DNA from: Paramesorhizobium leguminum
GTDB lineage: Bacteria > Pseudomonadota > Alphaproteobacteria > Rhizobiales > Rhizobiaceae
DNA length: 64,000 bases
NCBI RefSeq assembly: GCF_003217235.1
Contig: NZ_QJTF01000012.1
Coordinates: 1-64,000 of the forward strand
Reading direction: 5' to 3'
Shown: positions 32,166-39,875 of the stretch, in pieces
Numbering within the stretch: position 1 is the stretch's first letter
How the letters are laid out: each line of letters opens with the position of its first letter
The notes under the pieces: generated by a model
What the model was told of the DNA's origin: nothing
Seen by the model: only the letters and a program-made list of their open reading frames with translations
The model's database searches: none
Translations under genes and position numbers: made by a program

Positions 32166-32825
32166 ATGGAAAGGCTTTTATATTATTCACCGGGGACGAT
32201 TTCTCTGGCGAGCCATATTCTTCTGCGGGAGACAGGACTTCCGTTCAGCGCAGCACGGGTCCGCGTGGCGCAGAACAAGCATAGGAATTACCGCACTCCT
32301 GAATTCCTGGCAGTCAATCCACGCGGCCTGGTTCCGGTTCTGGTCGTTGGGCAGGAGACGATCACCGAATCCGTGGCTATCGCCCTGTATCTGGCCGAAA
32401 CCACGGAAGGGCAAAGCCTGCTTCCCCCCATGGGGACATTTGATCGGGTGCGAGCGTTGGAGTGGCTCGCTTGGCTGGCCACCGCCGTGCATAGGGTAAT
32501 CGGCGGATATTACCGGCCTGAGCATGTGGTGGAAGAACCTATCGCCGCGAGCGAAGTTCAAGCATTCGCGAAAGCCCAGTTTCAGCGCTACTGCGAAGAA
32601 ATAGAGGCGAAGATCGTCGAAGGGAGCCATTATATCCTGGGCGACCGCTACAGCCTCGTCGATCCCTTCCTGCTGGTTTATTACCGCTGGGGTGCGCAGA
32701 TGGGACTCGATATGCGTTCGCTTCGCAGATGGTCCAGCCTTGCCGAAAGAATGCTCGAACGCCCGGCGGTAACCGAAGCCCTTCAAGCCGAGGGCATCGC
32801 AATCTGGCCCGAGCCGCCGGCATAG
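32166..32825 (+). CDS. Glutathione S-transferase family protein
   Basis: 219 residues. The N-terminal thioredoxin-like part reads MERLLYYSPGTISLASHILL and contains NPRGLVPVLVVGQETITESV, with the cis-Pro of VPVL and the ITESV motif that binds the gamma-glutamyl part of glutathione. The helical C-terminal half contains YILGDRYSLVDPFLLVYYRW (the N-capping box region). Cytoplasmic; substrate unknown. It could detoxify or isomerise an intermediate of the cluster. Confidence 0.88.
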   Translation: MERLLYYSPGTISLASHILLRETGLPFSAARVRVAQNKHRNYRTPEFLAVNPRGLVPVLVVGQETITESVAIALYLAETTEGQSLLPPMGTFDRVRALEWLAWLATAVHRVIGGYYRPEHVVEEPIAASEVQAFAKAQFQRYCEEIEAKIVEGSHYILGDRYSLVDPFLLVYYRWGAQMGLDMRSLRRWSSLAERMLERPAVTEALQAEGIAIWPEPPA

Positions 32826-32914
32826 CGCGGCATAGTTCACCACGATCAACAATAGACACTGAAACCGTCCTTCGAGGCGGATGGTGGAATTTTGCGTAAA
32901 GAAAGGAGGATGCC

Positions 32915-34186
32915 ATGTCGAATGGTGAGAAATTATCGCAGTTTACACCGCCAGCGTTCCGGCCGGAAATCATCGCCGAGCACCTCAGAAGCGCCTACTG
33001 GATCGAGGCAATGGATCTGGACCAGGACGGCCGGATCGAATTTATCGGGCACGGCATGTCGCTCGATGAAATCTATTCATTCCGGAAAGAGCGCGGCGAC
33101 GAAACCATCTGGCGAAAGCACCTCGTTGCCAGTGGGGTTAACATGCCGGTGGGAATGGACCAGGCCGACATCACTGGAAACGGCTATCCGGATCTGATCG
33201 TGTGCTACGATCTTTATGGCGAGGCGGGGACATTCAAAGACCCCTCTCCTGACGGCGGCAAGATCGACTGGCTCGAAAACCCCGGCGCGACCAGCTCGTC
33301 AGCAGCGCGCTGGAACCGGCATTATATTGGCCAGGTCCCCGCAGCCCACCGTGTAAAAATCGGCCATTTCACACAGACAGAACGCCTTGAGGTTCTGTGT
33401 TTTCCCATCGTCTCATGCTCGGGAACCCATGGCGTGCTGGATATCACGCTGTTTACCCAGCCCGACGATGTCTACAACGCCGAAAGCTGGCCAAGCACCG
33501 TTATCGACAACAGCTATTTTCGCTTCGTTCACGGCGTCGAGAAACATTCCGATCTCATCCCCGGCTCGAACCTCGATTCCGTCATCGTTTCCTCGGACGA
33601 AGGGGTGACATGGCTCTTCTATAATGAATGGGAAAAAATCTGGCGAAAGGTGCCGATCGGAAGCGGCGAGTTCAGCCAGATCGATCGAACCCACTTCAAA
33701 GGAACCGGCGATGCCGATGTCGGCCGCATCGGTGGCGATCGTTTTGCCTATGTCGCTGCGATCGAGCCCTTCCACGGGAATACTGTGGCTGTTTACGTCA
33801 AGGACGGCAGCGCTGGAACCGGGCAAACCCGCTGGCAGCGGCATGTTCTCGACATTTACAGCGAGCCGAATAGCCTTGGAGAGAGTCCAGGCCATAGCGT
33901 CCTTTGCGCAGATTTCGATGGTGATGGCGACGATGAATTCCTCGTCGGTCTGCGCGGCCCCCATCCATGGCAAGGGGTCCTCTATTACAAAGCGGTGGAT
34001 ATAGCGAAAGGCGCTTTTACGAAATGGAAAGTCGGGACGGAATCGGTCGCGCGTATCATCGCGGGTGATTTTTCGGGATCTGGCCGGATCGATTTCGCAA
34101 CTATCGGCTATTCGATCAAGAACTATTACGAAGCGCCCAATCCGAAGATTGTCCTCTATCACAACCTTATCGGGGAAGATCGGTAG
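32915..34186 (+). CDS. FG-GAP/VCBS beta-propeller protein resembling the propeller part of aldos-2-ulose dehydratase
   Basis: 423 residues, no signal peptide; AGGAGG lies upstream of 32915. Repeated calcium-binding FG-GAP-like loops are seen: DLDQDGRIEFIGHG, DITGNGYPDLIVCYD, DFDGDGDDEFLVGLRGPHPW and DFSGSGRIDFATIGY, spaced as blades of a seven-bladed propeller. The strings IEPFHGNTVAVYVKD and GVLYYKAVDIAKG recall the propeller of fungal aldos-2-ulose dehydratase. With the cupin gene upstream it may form a two-subunit version of that enzyme, which dehydrates 2-keto sugars or 1,5-anhydrofructose. The function is inferred. Confidence 0.62.
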   Translation: MSNGEKLSQFTPPAFRPEIIAEHLRSAYWIEAMDLDQDGRIEFIGHGMSLDEIYSFRKERGDETIWRKHLVASGVNMPVGMDQADITGNGYPDLIVCYDLYGEAGTFKDPSPDGGKIDWLENPGATSSSAARWNRHYIGQVPAAHRVKIGHFTQTERLEVLCFPIVSCSGTHGVLDITLFTQPDDVYNAESWPSTVIDNSYFRFVHGVEKHSDLIPGSNLDSVIVSSDEGVTWLFYNEWEKIWRKVPIGSGEFSQIDRTHFKGTGDADVGRIGGDRFAYVAAIEPFHGNTVAVYVKDGSAGTGQTRWQRHVLDIYSEPNSLGESPGHSVLCADFDGDGDDEFLVGLRGPHPWQGVLYYKAVDIAKGAFTKWKVGTESVARIIAGDFSGSGRIDFATIGYSIKNYYEAPNPKIVLYHNLIGEDR

Positions 34187-34232
34187 CCTGCGCCTTTCCA
34201 GGATAAATCCAGCTTTTCAGAGGAGTATTGCA

Positions 34233-35018
34233 ATGCTGACTGACCTCAGTGGAGCCCGTGCTCTCATCACGGGGTCGACGACGGGCATCGGGTTTTCCAT
34301 TGCCGAACAGATGCTTGCTACAGGCGCCCAGGTAATCATCAACGGCCGCTCTTCGGAGCGGCTTGATGCGGCGCTGGAACGGCTGAATTCGCGTGGACAA
34401 GTATCGGGCATCGTTGCCGACGCCGGGACGGCGGAAGGTTGCGCTGCCATTGCCGAGGCTGCACCGCACGTGGACATTCTGATCAATAATGTCGGGATAT
34501 TCGCGCCGCGCCCTGTATTCGAAATTCCGGATGAGGAATGGGAGCGCTTCTTTGCGGTGAATGTCATGAGCGGCGTCAGGCTCACGCGCAGCTACATGCC
34601 CGGAATGATCGAGCGAGGATGGGGGCGCGTGATTTTCATCTCCAGCGAATCCGCTGTTCAGGTTCCCTCCGAGATGGTTCACTACGGCATGACCAAGCTT
34701 GCCCAACTCGCCGTCGCCCGCGGGTTTGCCGAGGCGGGTGCCGAAACCGGCGTGACGGTCAACAGCGTATTGCCCGGCCCGACATCGAGCGAGGGGGTCC
34801 AGCACTTTGTTCGCGAGTTGGTCGAGCATCGCGACCGACCGGGAGATGAGGTTGGCCGGGAATTTATGAGGCAATTCCGGCCCACATCGCTGATAGGCCG
34901 GCTAGCGTCCACCGAAGAGGTCGCGAACGCCGTTGTTTTTCTGGCGTCCCGGCAAGCCTCGGCCATTACCGGAACGGCATTGCGTGTCGATGGAGGGCTG
35001 ATACGGCACGTCATTTGA
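34233..35018 (+). CDS. Short-chain dehydrogenase/reductase (SDR)
   Basis: 261 residues from ATG at 34233 (MLTDLSGARALITGSTTGIG) with AGAGGAG upstream. The dinucleotide motif GSTTGIG is at 14-20, the NNVG motif in VDILINNVGIFA, the catalytic Ser in RVIFISSESAVQVP and YxxxK in MVHYGMTKLA. The C-terminus (SAITGTALRVDGGL) is typical of FabG-like enzymes. It would oxidise or reduce a hydroxyl group of a small molecule, probably in the same route as its neighbours, 46 bases after the propeller gene. Confidence 0.9.
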   Translation: MLTDLSGARALITGSTTGIGFSIAEQMLATGAQVIINGRSSERLDAALERLNSRGQVSGIVADAGTAEGCAAIAEAAPHVDILINNVGIFAPRPVFEIPDEEWERFFAVNVMSGVRLTRSYMPGMIERGWGRVIFISSESAVQVPSEMVHYGMTKLAQLAVARGFAEAGAETGVTVNSVLPGPTSSEGVQHFVRELVEHRDRPGDEVGREFMRQFRPTSLIGRLASTEEVANAVVFLASRQASAITGTALRVDGGLIRHVI

Positions 35019-35051
35019 GGTTCAGGCGCTGGACGCCGGCCTCAGAGCAAA

Positions 35052-35084
35052 ACGCCGATCATGCTGGACCGGCATGATCGGCGT
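35052..35084. terminator. Bidirectional terminator hairpin
   Basis: A perfect 13-bp stem (ACGCCGATCATGC / GCATGATCGGCGT) with a 7-base loop lies between the converging SDR (plus) and YgiN-like (minus) genes. On the minus strand it is followed by TTTTGC. Confidence 0.8.
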
Positions 35085-35103
35085 CTTGCTATGCTGTTCT
35101 GAA

Positions 35104-35415
35104 CTATTTTATGCGAGTGGTTTCCGCATCGGGCGCGAAGATATGAACAGTCATTTCCTGCGCAAGCACTTCATGTTTCGTTTTCTGGAATTCCTCGAAG
35201 TGCTTCGATGCCGTATGTGCATCGAGATCATCCTGGGACTGCCAGTTCTCGTAAAACATCCACGTAGCCGGGTTGGCTGCGGAGCGGTGCAGATCGTAAT
35301 TGATGCACCCTTTCTCCTTAAGTGTCGGCTCGATCATTCCGCGGAGCCGTTTACCCAGTTCTGCTTCCCGCCCGGGCTGGGCAGTGAGTTGCGCTATCAC
35401 GGTGACGACAGACAT
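35104..35415 (-). CDS. YgiN-like antibiotic-biosynthesis-monooxygenase (ABM) family protein
   Basis: 103 residues from ATG at 35415 (MSVVTVIAQLTAQPGREAEL). The pattern CINYDLHRSAANPATWMFYE followed by NWQSQDDLDAHTASKHFEEF is the ABM ferredoxin-like fold of YgiN/quinol monooxygenases, which work as dimers without a cofactor. It ends convergent with the SDR gene. The dyad 95 bases upstream matches the one before wecB, so the IclR protein may control it together with the cluster. Confidence 0.88.
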   Translation of the reverse strand: MSVVTVIAQLTAQPGREAELGKRLRGMIEPTLKEKGCINYDLHRSAANPATWMFYENWQSQDDLDAHTASKHFEEFQKTKHEVLAQEMTVHIFAPDAETTRIK

Positions 35416-35509
35416 GATAATCCTCCTCATCTGTTAGGCAGCGTTCTGTGCCGCCGACAAGATGAGGGTAGTAAATATGGCCGTTGCGCTAAATTCCTCG
35501 TCGGCAAAA

Positions 35510-35526
35510 GTTCATCCATGTTGAAT
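35510..35526. promoter_or_regulatory. Second copy of the GTTCA-ATGTTGAA dyad
   Basis: GTTCATCCATGTTGAAT matches the dyad at 28996-29012 at 14 of 17 positions. It lies upstream of the YgiN-like gene (start 35415, minus strand), at a suitable distance for a promoter-proximal operator. Confidence 0.55.
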
Positions 35527-35683
35527 GGTGACAGCATTTTGTTGCGCGCCGGATAAATTCGACGGCGTTTATGCAGGTCGAATTTCCCGGCTTGGATGCC
35601 GATCCGCTGTGGGTTTTAACGCTAGCTACCGCTGTGATCGCGATGACCCCGGCGGCTTTGGCCGCCGGGCCTTCGAAACCCGC

Positions 35684-36085
35684 TCAGAACGGTATATCGC
35701 TGTCATCGACGAGTTGGCCGTCCTCCTTTTCGGTCGGCTTCGCCCGGCTCAGGAAATCCACCGTCTCGGCGATGATCTCGGTGCTGTAGCGATCGACACC
35801 ATCGCGGTCAGTCCATTTGGTGTAGTGGATGCGGCCGCGGACCAGCACCTTCATTCCCTTCTCGCAATATTGCTGGACCGTCTTGCCCAGCCCGTTGAAG
35901 GCAGTGATGCGATGCCATTCGGTGTCCTGGACCCGGTAGCCGTTCTCGTCCCGGACAACTCTGCCCTCCGAGTAGCGTGGCCGCGAGGTGGCCAAGGTGA
36001 AGTGGGTGATGCTGGTGCCGCCTTGGGTGGCGCGGGTTTCGGGGGCCTGACCGATGTTGCCGGCGAGAATGGCGATGTTCTGCAT
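35684..36085 (-). CDS. ssb: Single-stranded DNA-binding protein of the island
   Basis: 133 residues from ATG at 36085 (MQNIAILAGNIGQAPETRAT), with GGAGCAACGGAG upstream. The OB-fold pattern (ITHFTLATSRPRYSEGR, TEWHRITAFNGLGKTVQQYC, EKGMKVLVRGRIHYTKWTDR) is that of bacterial SSB. It is shorter than chromosomal SSBs because the linker is nearly absent, yet keeps the acidic tip DDSDIPF that docks repair and replication partners. Such SSBs are common on conjugative plasmids and ICEs. A decayed inverted copy lies next to it. Confidence 0.92.
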   Translation of the reverse strand: MQNIAILAGNIGQAPETRATQGGTSITHFTLATSRPRYSEGRVVRDENGYRVQDTEWHRITAFNGLGKTVQQYCEKGMKVLVRGRIHYTKWTDRDGVDRYSTEIIAETVDFLSRAKPTEKEDGQLVDDSDIPF

Positions 36086-36326
36086 TTTAGTGTCTCCGTT
36101 GCTCCTCGGAGGGACCATTCCCTCCGACGAGACCCGGCCAAGGCCGTCGGGAGACACCTGCAACTGGCGGCCTGCCGCCAGCTCGCCCCCAAGCCCCGGG
36201 TGGAGCGGGCCAGCCGCGCTTGCGCGGCAACACGGCCGGGAGCCGCGGGGGTTGCGGGTGGAAACCGAACGGCATTAGGGGATCAGTCAGTCGGAGGGAT
36301 TGGTGCCTTTCGAGAGCATAACGGAG

Positions 36327-36708
36327 ATGCGCAACAGAACCATCGTCCTTGCCTTCCACAACGTGCGGTAGGCTCTGGCCGAACCATCATTCATAAGCGT
36401 GGCCGCAAGAGCCTCTTCATCGGTCATTCTGCAGTGACAGCCGAGAGGCAGGGTTGTCCGGGACGAGAACGACTATTGGAACCAAGGTATTTGGCACCCC
36501 CTCGCGCCGTGACCTCCACCAGCGGATTCCAACAATATTGTAAAAAGGGTATGCAGGTGACGGCCGTCGACTCTCACGGTATAGAAATGGATCGACCGCG
36601 ACGGTGTCGATCGCTACAATCACGCGGTCGTCCGACGGTCTGGCTCGGCGGGCAGAGGTGCTGGCCGAATATGACGGCCAGTTCGATGACAGCGATATAC
36701 CGTTTTGA
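36327..36708 (+). pseudogene. Decayed inverted copy of ssb
   Basis: Starting at ATG 36327 the plus strand follows ssb base by base with many changes: the frame stops after MRNRTIVLAFHNVR, then recognisable pieces appear in shifting frames (VVRDEN around 36450, QYCKKGMQV at 36531, and finally EYDGQFDDSDIPF with a TGA at 36706-36708). The end copies the SSB tail DSDIPF. Several frameshifts and stops rule out function. Confidence 0.75.
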
Positions 36709-36769
36709 GCGGGTTTCGAAGGCCCGGCGGCCAAAGCCGCAGGATAAGTGCAGCAAGTCGCGCAACGCC

Positions 36770-37186
36770 TCAGCGCGAGAACACAGCCGTACCGAGCGCG
36801 TTGAGATGGAGCATCGCCGCAATACCGATGAACAGGCCGCCTGCGCCGCCAAGCAGGTTCAACGCAACGCCCGAGTCGATGAAATGCTTCGTGGTGCCAT
36901 GGATGAGCGCATAACCGGCAACGGTTGCGGGTACTGCGAAAACCGCCAGCGCGATCAGGCGCAAAGCCGGATTCTTCGCAAAGCCCAGCACTGCAAACAC
37001 GAGCGCCACCGAAAGCAGCGCAGCGCCAACTGCGGCGAGGCCTGACATCAGGAAACCAGTTCCCATGTCATGGAAATACTGGAAGGCGCTCAGCCCGACC
37101 ATGAACGGCAGAGCATAGACGGCAAAATTATAGGCGACGATGCAAAGTATGATCGTCAGAGAAATGGCAAGCAGGATCAGCGTCAT
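36770..37186 (-). CDS. Small multi-pass membrane protein of the island
   Basis: 138 residues with four hydrophobic segments: MTLILLAISLTIILCIVAYN, GLAAVGAALLSVALVFAVLG, LIALAVFAVPATVAGYALIH and GAGGLFIGIAAMLHL. No conserved charged motif was seen. Proteins of this size and build occur near ssb and parB on rhizobial plasmids and ICEs. It may take part in conjugation or entry exclusion; this is guesswork from context. Confidence 0.65.
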   Translation of the reverse strand: MTLILLAISLTIILCIVAYNFAVYALPFMVGLSAFQYFHDMGTGFLMSGLAAVGAALLSVALVFAVLGFAKNPALRLIALAVFAVPATVAGYALIHGTTKHFIDSGVALNLLGGAGGLFIGIAAMLHLNALGTAVFSR

Positions 37187-37365
37187 GAAAGCCTCCGCAT
37201 GAACAGTTGAGGATCGCGTCAGGCTGCCGTTGGATACGCTCCGCCTGCGACTATGCCACTGTTCCGGTTCTGCAAGGAAGTTTCATTGGACGGCGAAAAT
37301 GGACTCGCGTCAAGTTATAGGCATGAAGTAGCGTCTCAGTTAGCCATTCGTTGCAATCTGAGGGG

Positions 37366-38346
37366 TCACTCCCAGTGTTTAAGATCCAGCTTTGTCGGAT
37401 TGGCAATCTTGAAGGTTCGAGTAATTCCATCGCCGGCATACAGAAGACGAAACCCGCCGAATTTTCCATCGCCACTCTTGGACCAGCTAGTGAGGAGAGA
37501 GCCGTAAATTCCAGAATTTGTTTCACCGGCCAACTTGTCGTCTAGCGATAGCACCCATTTGACTCGGTCAAAAGGATGATCATCGTCAAAAGAATACAGC
37601 GGAAGCCTGGCGAGTTTTATCGCTGTTTTCCGGAAAATCGAGGTATCGCGAGCTTCAACTATTCCAGGGTCGCAAGCTTTGATCCTTGTCAGGAATTCTG
37701 CCAGAGCCACCGACATTTCCCCAACATAAGTAAGCACATTCCAAAGAAATGATGTGACTGAAAGAACAGCCTTGCCGCCGCTGTGAAGAACCCGATGAGG
37801 TGCAACACCTCCATCTACCCACCCCTCGATGAAGAACCCCAATACGCGAAGGGTATGTCCGTCGTGGTGAAAATCAGTCTCGTATAGTCGCAAACGACCA
37901 TGCGCGTGTTTGATCGTATTGGCGAAGTTCGATATTTCATCCCGTAAAGGCTTTATCGCCTTCTTGAGCAATCTGACATCTGCCGACGAGGCGGATTCTC
38001 GGTCGGATTTATAGAATGTCTTGGCTATTTCTTCGAGATCATCGACGTGTTCCGCAGCCGCATACATAGTGAGTTCAAGGTAATCGATTATCTCGCCTTG
38101 AACGACATTGACGTTGTCCATGCTATCCAAGCTACTTGATACCTGCCAATAGGCTTCCAGCTTGTCAGCGCATTTAGCTACTTTGTCACAAATTCGGGCA
38201 ATAGAAAGATTGTAGATACCAAGCGGATGCCGACTGTCGCGCTGCTCATGATAAGACAGACCATTCTTCAACGAAGGAAGAATATTGAGAGCGGGCAACG
38301 GTGATCGGCCGCCATCCGGCGATATTTCTATTACTGGCTTTGACAT
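37366..38346 (-). CDS. Unknown 326-residue protein near the nuclease gene
   Basis: Starts MSKPVIEISPDGGRSPLPAL and ends TKLDLKHWE. The middle is helical (ICDKVAKCADKLEAYWQVSS; YLELTMYAAAEHVDDLEEIA) and includes ISNFANTIKHAHGRLRLYET, reminiscent of HEPN-like helical domains but without a clear R-x4-6-H motif. The C-terminal third has beta character. It is clearly more AT-rich than the island core, a sign of separate acquisition. It lies next to a putative defence nuclease, 245 bases away, so it may be a defence gene; no family was recognised. Confidence 0.6.
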   Translation of the reverse strand: MSKPVIEISPDGGRSPLPALNILPSLKNGLSYHEQRDSRHPLGIYNLSIARICDKVAKCADKLEAYWQVSSSLDSMDNVNVVQGEIIDYLELTMYAAAEHVDDLEEIAKTFYKSDRESASSADVRLLKKAIKPLRDEISNFANTIKHAHGRLRLYETDFHHDGHTLRVLGFFIEGWVDGGVAPHRVLHSGGKAVLSVTSFLWNVLTYVGEMSVALAEFLTRIKACDPGIVEARDTSIFRKTAIKLARLPLYSFDDDHPFDRVKWVLSLDDKLAGETNSGIYGSLLTSWSKSGDGKFGGFRLLYAGDGITRTFKIANPTKLDLKHWE

Positions 38347-38591
38347 TATTCACCTAGTGATACCCGCTTATATAACGGTCTGATCTGGGATTCCCTTTTT
38401 GGACTGCGCGTGCGCGTCTGCGACGTGCGTATTGGAATATAACACCTTCGCGCTGCGGCGTTTGCCGGACAGAATCGATCCCGTGCAAGTCTAATGCCTT
38501 TCAATGCTGGGATTCGGGCTGCGGCAAATTAAGCTAGAAGACCACTATCAGGTCTGCAATTCGGTTTCAAAGATCTGATCTGACCGTCGCC

Positions 38592-39572
38592 CTAGAACGG
38601 TATGTCGTCCGTTGGCTCGAAGCGGACCTCGGGCACGGCACCGGCGGGCAGCGGGATGTTAGTCACGACAAAAAGATTGAGAATGTCCTCACGGTCCATG
38701 AAGAGAATTTGGGCTCGCTTGCTCTGATCCAGCTTGCCGCCGAGCCAATTCCGCGCCTGCTTGGTGATTTCGCCACCGGCGACGATGAAGGCGTGATCGA
38801 CGAGGACGCGCCGGTTAAGCTCTGGATCGAAGATCTCGTGGCCAAGCATCATCGAGACCTGGTTGTAGATTTCGGCGATGTTGGCGTTGCCGGCCTTTGT
38901 GGCGCCCGATGAATCGATCTTGCCCTTTTTCGCCTGGATGCCGAAGTAGATTACGTGCATCGTAGGCAACGTGAAGCGCATCCAGATGTCCTTGCCGTAC
39001 TCAAGCTGTTTGTCCGCGTGCCCGGCCGCCGTTATGCGATGGTAGCCGAGTTGCCGGAACATCGGCAGCAAGATCTCCTCGATCAACTCGTCCTCGCTGC
39101 ACTTATCGAGGTAGTCCGACAGTTGCGACCGCTTCTTTATCTCTTCGGGCGCGAACGGCCGGTGCGGGTTCGAGACCTCCGTGACCTTATTGGTCTTGAT
39201 GTGCCGGAACTGAAGCATCGCCCCTTCGTCGAAATAGGCTTCGTAACCCTCCTTCCGGAAAGGCGCATTTAGCACCTCGAGTGCCGATGACCGATCAGGG
39301 TCACCATCAACTGCCTCGGAACGATCCATGAGTGTCCTAAACAGGTGGACGAACCTGGGCGGCAAGGCATTCGGCTGGGCCGACGGCTCTGCCAACAATT
39401 CTGTGAGCCTGTCCGCCGCCCAGATCGCCCGAGTGGAGCCGTCGTGCCGAAATGGTAGACCGCAGTCCTCGAAAAACTCGCTGATGTAGAAGCTGGAGCG
39501 GTACGGAAAATGCTTCGCATCCCCCACGACACACTCTGCCAGCGCCCGCATGTTTTTGGTTTTAAACTGCAT
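38592..39572 (-). CDS. Putative anti-phage nuclease: AbiJ-N-like domain plus PD-(D/E)XK, SSB-like C-terminal tip
   Basis: 326 residues. Residues 28-60 (YISEFFEDCGLPFRHDGSTR followed by WAADRLTELL) resemble the N-terminal domains of AbiJ-type abortive-infection proteins. Residues 160-220 show a restriction-endonuclease-like core: ELIEEILLPMFRQLGY, then QLEYGKDIWMRF with D195, then YFGIQAKKGKI with Q213-A-K215. The last residues are EPTDDIPF, nearly the acidic tip of SSB. The protein would cut DNA when a trigger is sensed; the tip may bind SSB partners or compete with SSB. Domain calls are by pattern only. It has its own promoter region of 300 bases. Confidence 0.65.
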   Translation of the reverse strand: MQFKTKNMRALAECVVGDAKHFPYRSSFYISEFFEDCGLPFRHDGSTRAIWAADRLTELLAEPSAQPNALPPRFVHLFRTLMDRSEAVDGDPDRSSALEVLNAPFRKEGYEAYFDEGAMLQFRHIKTNKVTEVSNPHRPFAPEEIKKRSQLSDYLDKCSEDELIEEILLPMFRQLGYHRITAAGHADKQLEYGKDIWMRFTLPTMHVIYFGIQAKKGKIDSSGATKAGNANIAEIYNQVSMMLGHEIFDPELNRRVLVDHAFIVAGGEITKQARNWLGGKLDQSKRAQILFMDREDILNLFVVTNIPLPAGAVPEVRFEPTDDIPF

Positions 39573-39875
39573 TCCATTTCCAAGGCCGATTCAGCAAAAC
39601 TATGATAATATAACAGCTCTGCAAATTGTATGGCGGCTCGTTCACCGGTTTGTTTAAGTTATGAGGGGTGATGCGGCCGAGAAGATATCAACCCGCGACT
39701 TTTCCCGAGACGCGAAGTGATTGTGAGCGCCTGAAAGAGAGCAGATGACGCGCCAACGGCACAATTCAGGCCAGTGTGTATTTCGGGATTTCGTGTCGTG
39801 AACCCAACTGGCCGCAATGGTTGCAAGCGGAAATTCAAGATTTGTGCGGCTGGAACAGTTGCCTGACGGCGACGC
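39573..39875. other. Intergenic region upstream of the nuclease gene
   Basis: 303 bases, AT-rich near the nuclease start (e.g. TATGATAATATAACAGC at about 39601), which suits a promoter on the minus strand. No gene, tRNA or repeat was seen. The plus-strand frame from 39817 is a shadow of the DUF2493 gene. Confidence 0.5.

Larger units (their letters stand above)
35652..36740. repeat. Inverted duplication around ssb
   Basis: The 58 bases at 35652-35709 recur inverted at 36683-36740 with one mismatch. Between them ssb (minus) and its decayed copy (plus) face away from a centre near 36200, and their upstream bases also match (GTCGGAGGGAATGGTCCC against GTCGGAGGGATTGGTGCC). The arms are far more alike at the outer ends than in the genes. 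Confidence 0.75.

Noticed and set aside
35525-37045. 506-codon plus-strand frame across ssb
   Set aside because: It runs antisense to ssb and through the decayed ssb copy and has no family pattern.
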